Assembly: GCA_903864515.1 (NCBI GenBank)
Contig: CAIPFZ010000057.1
Span: 1-9,094, forward strand
Direction: 5' to 3'
Source: an uncultured bacterium
GTDB lineage: Bacteria > Patescibacteriota > Minisyncoccia > Phycocordibacterales > CAIZLB01
Length of the DNA: 9,094 nucleotides
The notes under the pieces are model-generated. The model saw only the letters and a program-made list of their open reading frames with translations. It did not search any database and was not told the origin of the DNA. This document shows, in pieces, positions 6,097 through 9,094 of the stretch (position 1 is its first letter; each line of letters opens with the position of its first letter). Both the position numbers and the translations under genes were made by a program.

Positions 6097-6204
6097 TAAG
6101 TTCGGAAAGCCACCTCTTGGGGTCACATCGGGTGAACATGTGATTCAGTAGAATCATCTACTGGGTGAACTTGTGAACATCTACAAAGATGGTACAATTT
6201 TCTT
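6097..6204 (+). repeat. Array repeat C: box, hairpin and promoter
   Basis: The 29-bp box (6098-6126) matches copy B at 28 of 29 positions. After GGGTCAC the sequence is unlike A/B and belongs to the C/D/F type: GGTGAAC, then a hairpin GATTC-AGTA-GAATC (6142-6155), then a second GGGTGAAC leading into the promoter. It separates cassettes 2 and 3. Confidence 0.7.
6171..6198 (+). promoter_or_regulatory. Repeat-borne promoter of cassette 3
   Basis: TTGTGA (6171-6176) and TACAAT (6193-6198) are 16 bp apart, and ATG 6205 follows the -10 box by exactly 6 bp. The same architecture occurs in copies D and E. A second TATAAT at 6231-6236 might serve the ATG at 6251 directly, but it has no good -35. Confidence 0.62.
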
Positions 6205-6240
6205 ATGAACACACAAAAAATATTTAACTCTATAATATAA
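6205..6240 (+). pseudogene. Relic start of a lost cargo gene, or short upstream ORF
   Basis: From the ATG exactly 6 bp after the -10 box, the frame reads M-N-T-Q-K-I-F-N-S-I-I then TAA. This parallels the first residues of the cassette 4 and 5 proteins (MNTEKGFASI and MNIRKSFAHV), so it looks like the stump of a related membrane-anchored protein whose remainder was replaced by the 6251 gene. It could instead act as a translated leader peptide for that gene. Confidence 0.4.
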
Positions 6241-6250
6241 ATTAAATAAT

Positions 6251-6769
6251 ATGCTTTCAAAATTCAAGTATTTCTTTATCTTTCTGGGCTGTGTTGTTGG
6301 ATTCTTAATACCATCTGCAGTCGTGCTATTTTTAGTCTCTGATATTTTAACTCAGATTTTTAAGATAGATCCAAATAATTCTTCACTTTATTTTTCAATG
6401 CTTTTTGGTCTTTCGAGTATATTTTCTTATTTGTTTGTCTATAAAATTATGTATAAGAGAGATCAGCTGACTCAACAAGAAATTAATTACTCAGTACAAA
6501 ACAAAAATATATTTTCTAAAAATGGAGCTATTATTGGAGGTATTATAGGTTTTATTTTAGTGGGGTCTTCTGTAGCCGTGTCATTTTTGTCTGGTTCAAG
6601 TGAAAAATATTTCTTGCTAGGCTTTCCAGTTTTTCACATAGTTTATATCTTTATTTTTGTATTTTTGGGAGTATTGATAGAAAGATTTTATAAAAAAGCT
6701 TTATTATGGGTACTTATGATTCCTGTATTATTATTTATAATGATTATTCTTATGGATGCTTTAGGTTAA
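6251..6769 (+). CDS. Cassette 3: unrecognised five-helix membrane protein
   Basis: A 172-aa hydrophobic protein with about five predicted transmembrane helices, near residues 7-31, 46-67, 92-113, 120-143 and 150-170. A basic/polar loop (IMYKRDQLTQQEINYSVQNKN) separates helices 2 and 3. The third helix is Gly-rich (GAIIGGIIGFILVG). No catalytic or transporter signature is recognised. The start is uncertain: ATG 6251 has no Shine-Dalgarno sequence and lies 52 bp after the conserved promoter's -10 box, whereas the canonical leaderless ATG at 6205 runs into a stop. The gene may be translated after the short ORF or from an internal TATAAT. Coding is AT-rich. Confidence 0.72.
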   Translation: MLSKFKYFFIFLGCVVGFLIPSAVVLFLVSDILTQIFKIDPNNSSLYFSMLFGLSSIFSYLFVYKIMYKRDQLTQQEINYSVQNKNIFSKNGAIIGGIIGFILVGSSVAVSFLSGSSEKYFLLGFPVFHIVYIFIFVFLGVLIERFYKKALLWVLMIPVLLFIMIILMDALG

Positions 6770-6846
6770 TTAAATTTTTCTGATACTTAATTCTTTATTG
6801 CCCTTAATTTTATAATTGATTCCTTAGTACAGTCTCTTTTTCCCAA

Positions 6847-6986
6847 CAATTCGGAAAGCCACGTCTTGGGGTCACAAAATATATGGAGTAAAAGCTTCGT
6901 TTGGGTGACTATAATTGGGCGATTGAGTTCAATCAATTAATAGAGACGAATGTTGTAAACATTGTACAAAATGCTATTATTTTCTT
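6847..6986 (+). repeat. Array repeat D: box, hairpin and promoter
   Basis: The box (6847-6875) matches copy B at 27 of 29 positions. After a unique AT-rich stretch, GGGTGAC and hairpin GATTG-AGTT-CAATC (6921-6934) align with the same region of copy C. The promoter leads directly to the ATG at 6987. It separates cassettes 3 and 4. Confidence 0.7.
6953..6980 (+). promoter_or_regulatory. Repeat-borne leaderless promoter of cassette 4
   Basis: TTGTAA (6953-6958), a 16-bp spacer and TATTAT (6975-6980), with ATG 6987 exactly 6 bp after the -10 box. Transcription would start at or next to the A of ATG. No Shine-Dalgarno sequence is present. Confidence 0.65.
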
Positions 6987-7523
6987 ATGAATACAGAAAA
7001 AGGTTTTGCATCTATTTTAATAATCTTACTAGCATTGATTTTAATTGGAGGAGGTACATATTTTTATACCCAAAAAACTTCAGTAGATACTGTAGAGCCA
7101 GAAACTGTGGTGGATAATCCTTTGTCAATAGTAGGTGAGGAAGTTAAAAATGAAACGGTGATTAAAAATGATAAACCTCCTACTATTAATTATAATGAGA
7201 CTGACACATTCAAGATTATAGTTCCTAGTAATTTAAATTCACAAAATAACCCATTTATTGGAGTAAATCCAACACAGAGTGATTTTTCAGTAATATTAGA
7301 TAATGGAAAAAAAATAAAAATATCAGTTGATAAATTAGAAAAATTGTTTTTGGATATGCCAAAAAATAATACAGTGCCTGCAGATAACTGGAATACATTT
7401 TACAACCTAGTAAAAACTCCAGAAGAAGAATACAGAGGAATGCCATTACCTATAAAAATAAAAGGCTATTGGTTAAATTCAGAAACTTTCAATGCGATAG
7501 AGATTAGTTGGGTTATTGGATAG
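6987..7523 (+). CDS. Cassette 4: membrane-anchored extracytoplasmic protein
   Basis: A 178-aa protein with a five-residue cytoplasmic tip (MNTEK), one transmembrane anchor (about 7-27, FASILIILLALILIGGGTYFY), an acidic low-complexity linker (30-70) and a small outer domain with alternating beta-type sequence (about 74-178, including FKIIVPSNL, ISVDKLEKLFLDMP and IKIKGYWLNSETFNAIEISWVIG). There is no lipobox. The KGF before the hydrophobic run recalls a prepilin site, but the pilin Glu5 and the cassette 5 equivalent are missing, so a plain N-in anchor is more likely. The function is unknown. The N-terminus is related to the cassette 5 protein, while the outer parts are not visibly alike. The start is fixed by the promoter 6 bp upstream. 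Confidence 0.75.
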   Translation: MNTEKGFASILIILLALILIGGGTYFYTQKTSVDTVEPETVVDNPLSIVGEEVKNETVIKNDKPPTINYNETDTFKIIVPSNLNSQNNPFIGVNPTQSDFSVILDNGKKIKISVDKLEKLFLDMPKNNTVPADNWNTFYNLVKTPEEEYRGMPLPIKIKGYWLNSETFNAIEISWVIG

Positions 7524-7529
7524 TCTTTT

Positions 7530-7546
7530 GATTATTAATAATAATC
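7530..7546 (+). other. Inverted repeat after cassette 4 gene
   Basis: GATTATT-AAT-AATAATC is a perfect 7-bp stem a few bases after the stop. No T-run follows, so it is a weak terminator candidate at best. It may protect the mRNA 3' end. Confidence 0.3.
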
Positions 7547-7583
7547 ACTTAATACTCAAATTGATCTTGGTTGTACTCCTCAA

Positions 7584-7655
7584 GGGTTTGAAAAGTCAGC
7601 TCTTGTGGTTATTTGTGAACATTGTGAACATCCGTAAAAGTGTTATTATTTTATT
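7584..7655 (+). repeat. Array repeat E: short diverged copy with promoter
   Basis: The box (7584-7612) matches copy B at only 19 of 29 positions but keeps GTTTGAAAAGTCAGCTCTTG and ends in TGGTTA, as in copy F. The hairpin segment is missing. A tandem GTGAACATT-GTGAACATC (7616-7633) passes straight into the promoter. It separates cassettes 4 and 5. Confidence 0.58.
7622..7649 (+). promoter_or_regulatory. Repeat-borne leaderless promoter of cassette 5
   Basis: TTGTGA (7622-7627), a 16-bp spacer and TATTAT (7644-7649), with ATG 7656 exactly 6 bp later. Spacing is identical to the promoters of cassettes 3 and 4, and the surrounding bases are closely similar. Confidence 0.65.
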
Positions 7656-8654
7656 ATGAATATAAGAAAAAGCTTCGCTCATGTTTTAGTAATTTTATTG
7701 GCGTTGATTTTGATTGCTGGAGGTGTATATTTCTATATAAAAAATGCCACAAAGGATAAAAGTATTGTTAAATTGGAAAATCTAGATCAATTAGAGGCGG
7801 AAATAAATTATATACCTACTGAAGTGGACAAAAAACCTGTTTCGGTAAATCCTGGTCGAGTATTTAAGGATAAGCAGTTTGACTTTGAAATAACTCTACC
7901 TGATCAATGGAAGAATATTGAAACCAGAAAGGACCAACTTAAGGGAATGACTGGAATTTCTTTTGTTATTAACAAAAAGGACTCGGAGTCTTCAACTGCA
8001 ATATATACAATTTTCACTATCCTTATTTCTCCAAAAGATGATTGGTTAAAAAATGAAAAGATATTTGATTCGGCTAATAAAATTACAGAAAAAGACAAGA
8101 ATGTTTATGCTTACTACATTAATAATAGCAGTGATATAAGATTTAAAGATCAAGAAGAACTAATTAAAAACCTAAGATCTCAGATAGTAGATACAATTAT
8201 TCCATCGTTTAAATTTACTAAAGAATCATATTCTACGACTGGTTGGAAGCTTTATAAGTATAATGACCCACAAGGAATTGAATTTAAATATCCTGAATCG
8301 TGGTCTGTACTTGGTTCACGTGTTTTAGATTCTGATAATTACATAATTTCATCTAATGATAGATTTTTATCAATCAATATCTATTCTTCAAATAATTCCT
8401 CGGTAGAAAAATGTATATTAGGCGATTCACCAAGTGATGTGGATAAGCTTAATTATAAACAATTTGCAAAAGATGTTCTAATTGATGGGGTGTTGGCGAA
8501 GGAGATTGATGGTAATGATATATCTCCACAATATAGTGATTTAATAACATTGGGAATATACAAAGATAGTTTGTGTTATTTAATAAGACTTAATGGAAAA
8601 GAAACTGAGGAACCCATAAGGGATATAATACCAACAATAAGACTCGGGAATTAG
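7656..8654 (+). CDS. Cassette 5: membrane-anchored protein with two PsbP-like repeats
   Basis: A 332-aa protein with N-terminal anchor MNIRKSFAHVLVILLALILI (transmembrane to about residue 27) and a large outer part. Two internal units look alike. Unit 1 runs from about 69 to 187, starting FKDKQFDFEITLPDQW and ending IIPSFKF. Unit 2 runs from about 199 to 332, starting YNDPQGIEFKYPESW and ending DIIPTIRL. The pattern of an aromatic F-x-F/I, then Pro-acidic-x-Trp, is typical of PsbP/Mog1-like domains found in many bacterial surface lipoproteins and anchored proteins, where they act as binding modules. I infer this fold from the pattern only. Cys253 and Cys307 in unit 2 could form a disulphide. 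The ligand and role are unknown. The anchor is a paralogue of that in cassette 4. Confidence 0.78.
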   Translation: MNIRKSFAHVLVILLALILIAGGVYFYIKNATKDKSIVKLENLDQLEAEINYIPTEVDKKPVSVNPGRVFKDKQFDFEITLPDQWKNIETRKDQLKGMTGISFVINKKDSESSTAIYTIFTILISPKDDWLKNEKIFDSANKITEKDKNVYAYYINNSSDIRFKDQEELIKNLRSQIVDTIIPSFKFTKESYSTTGWKLYKYNDPQGIEFKYPESWSVLGSRVLDSDNYIISSNDRFLSINIYSSNNSSVEKCILGDSPSDVDKLNYKQFAKDVLIDGVLAKEIDGNDISPQYSDLITLGIYKDSLCYLIRLNGKETEEPIRDIIPTIRLGN

Positions 8655-8730
8655 TGAATAATAACGGTCTTTTGGGGGTTAGTAAAATATGTCTTGTATA
8701 CTTAATTTAACCTCATTTTTGTAAACTAAA

Positions 8731-8831
8731 AATTTTGGAAATCCACCTTTTGTGGTTACAAGAGGTGAGTGCGCGATTCATCAGGGTCGTCTATGAGCGA
8801 ACTTTATGAATATATGTGGTACAATTTAAAT
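8731..8831 (+). repeat. Array repeat F: box, hairpin region and promoter
   Basis: The box (8731-8759) matches copy B at 22 of 29 positions, with TTGTGGTTA shared with copy E. Downstream, GGTGA, then GATTC-ATCA-GGGTC (8775-8788), then GCGAACTT align with copy C base by base with many substitutions. It introduces a further gene, so the array continues beyond the window. Confidence 0.62.
8820..8825 (+). promoter_or_regulatory. -10 box of cassette 6, leaderless start
   Basis: TACAAT lies exactly 6 bp before ATG 8832, as in cassettes 3-5. The -35 is less clear: GCGAAC at 8797-8802 corresponds to GTGAAC in copy C and is 17 bp upstream, but it is far from consensus. Confidence 0.5.
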
Positions 8832-9094
8832 ATGAAATATAAAAATATATTGATATATGCAATTGGCACTCTTCTCTTATTTTTGTTTCCAATATTTTTT
8901 CCAGAAGAACCTTTGTTGTTTGGGATGATATTAATTCCCATTTGGATATTATTTACTCTGACGTATTTTATGAATAGAAAACATGATTCAAGCGTTGTGC
9001 AAGTATCTGTTCCGAAGAAAAATTACTCTGCATATGGATTTATATTATTTTATATTATCTTGTTTATTATAGGTATCCAAGATAATGAATTTTC
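8832..9094 (+). CDS. Cassette 6: membrane protein, N-terminal part (cut by window end)
   Basis: From ATG 8832 the frame is open for 87 codons to the window end. It begins MKYKNILIYAIGTLLLFLFP and has hydrophobic segments at about 6-22, 29-46 and 69-83, with a basic loop (MNRKHDSSVVQVSVPKKN) between the second and third. This is an integral membrane protein of unknown family. The start is supported by the conserved 6-bp distance to the -10 box and by the position after repeat F. The C-terminus and total length cannot be seen. Confidence 0.66.
   Translation, partial: MKYKNILIYAIGTLLLFLFPIFFPEEPLLFGMILIPIWILFTLTYFMNRKHDSSVVQVSVPKKNYSAYGFILFYIILFIIGIQDNEF

Noticed and set aside
6987..7070. Type IV prepilin signal in the cassette 4 protein
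   Set aside because: K-G-F precedes the hydrophobic run, but Glu5 is missing and the related cassette 5 protein has S in place of the G, so a simple anchor is more likely.
4357..8759. Integrative element or prophage with attL and attR both inside the window
   Set aside because: No integrase, replication or structural genes are present, and the repeat recurs between every gene rather than at two ends only.
4357..8831. CRISPR array
   Set aside because: The repeats are 740-1150 bp apart with genes between them and diverge strongly. There are no short regular spacers and no cas genes.

Overview
The window looks like chromosomal sequence from a small-genome, low-GC bacterium, most likely a Patescibacteria/CPR lineage (Parcubacteria-like). 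This is an inference. It rests on the compact rsmH-ftsL-ftsI cell-division cluster with a very short FtsL, the unusual basic N-terminus of RsmH, many unrecognised short proteins with an N-terminal membrane anchor of the type GFASILIILL, and promoters that sit almost directly on the start codon. All genes lie on the + strand. Standard code fits, and no gene ends in TGA.

Region 1 (1-3355) is part of the division and cell-wall (dcw) cluster: the last codons of an upstream gene (probably mraZ), rsmH (16S rRNA methyltransferase), an ftsL-like bitopic membrane protein, and ftsI (class B penicillin-binding protein, all three active-site motifs present). They are closely spaced and probably one transcription unit. 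Region 2 (about 3405-4200) is a separate, more GC-rich gene of unknown function with its own promoter, palindromic operator candidate, leader hairpin and a strong intrinsic terminator. Region 3 (4291-4362) is tRNA-Glu(CTC).

Region 4 (4357 to the window end) is the striking part. Immediately at the 3' end of the tRNA gene begins a head-to-tail series of units of about 0.74-1.15 kb. Each carries essentially one gene, all point away from the tRNA, and successive units are separated by copies of a modular intergenic repeat. The repeat has a 29-bp box ending in GGGTCAC (or GTGGTTA in the distal copies), a middle part, and in most copies a promoter whose -10 hexamer lies exactly 6 bp before the ATG, so transcripts should be leaderless. 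The tRNA 3' end ends in the same GGGTCA, and the first unit is bracketed by two closely similar ~70-bp modules and by 12-bp perfect inverted repeats. Box similarity to the tRNA-proximal copy is high in the first three full copies and low in the last two. I read this as an integron-like or tandem-accretion gene-cassette array anchored on a tRNA gene. No recombinase gene is visible here, so mobility is inferred.

Cargo genes, in order, are: a charged helical soluble protein (4451), a GC-rich unknown protein with its own terminator (5521), a five-helix membrane protein (6251, preceded by a relic start of another cargo type), two membrane-anchored proteins with related N-termini but different outer parts (6987 and 7656), and the first 87 codons of another membrane protein (8832, cut by the window end).
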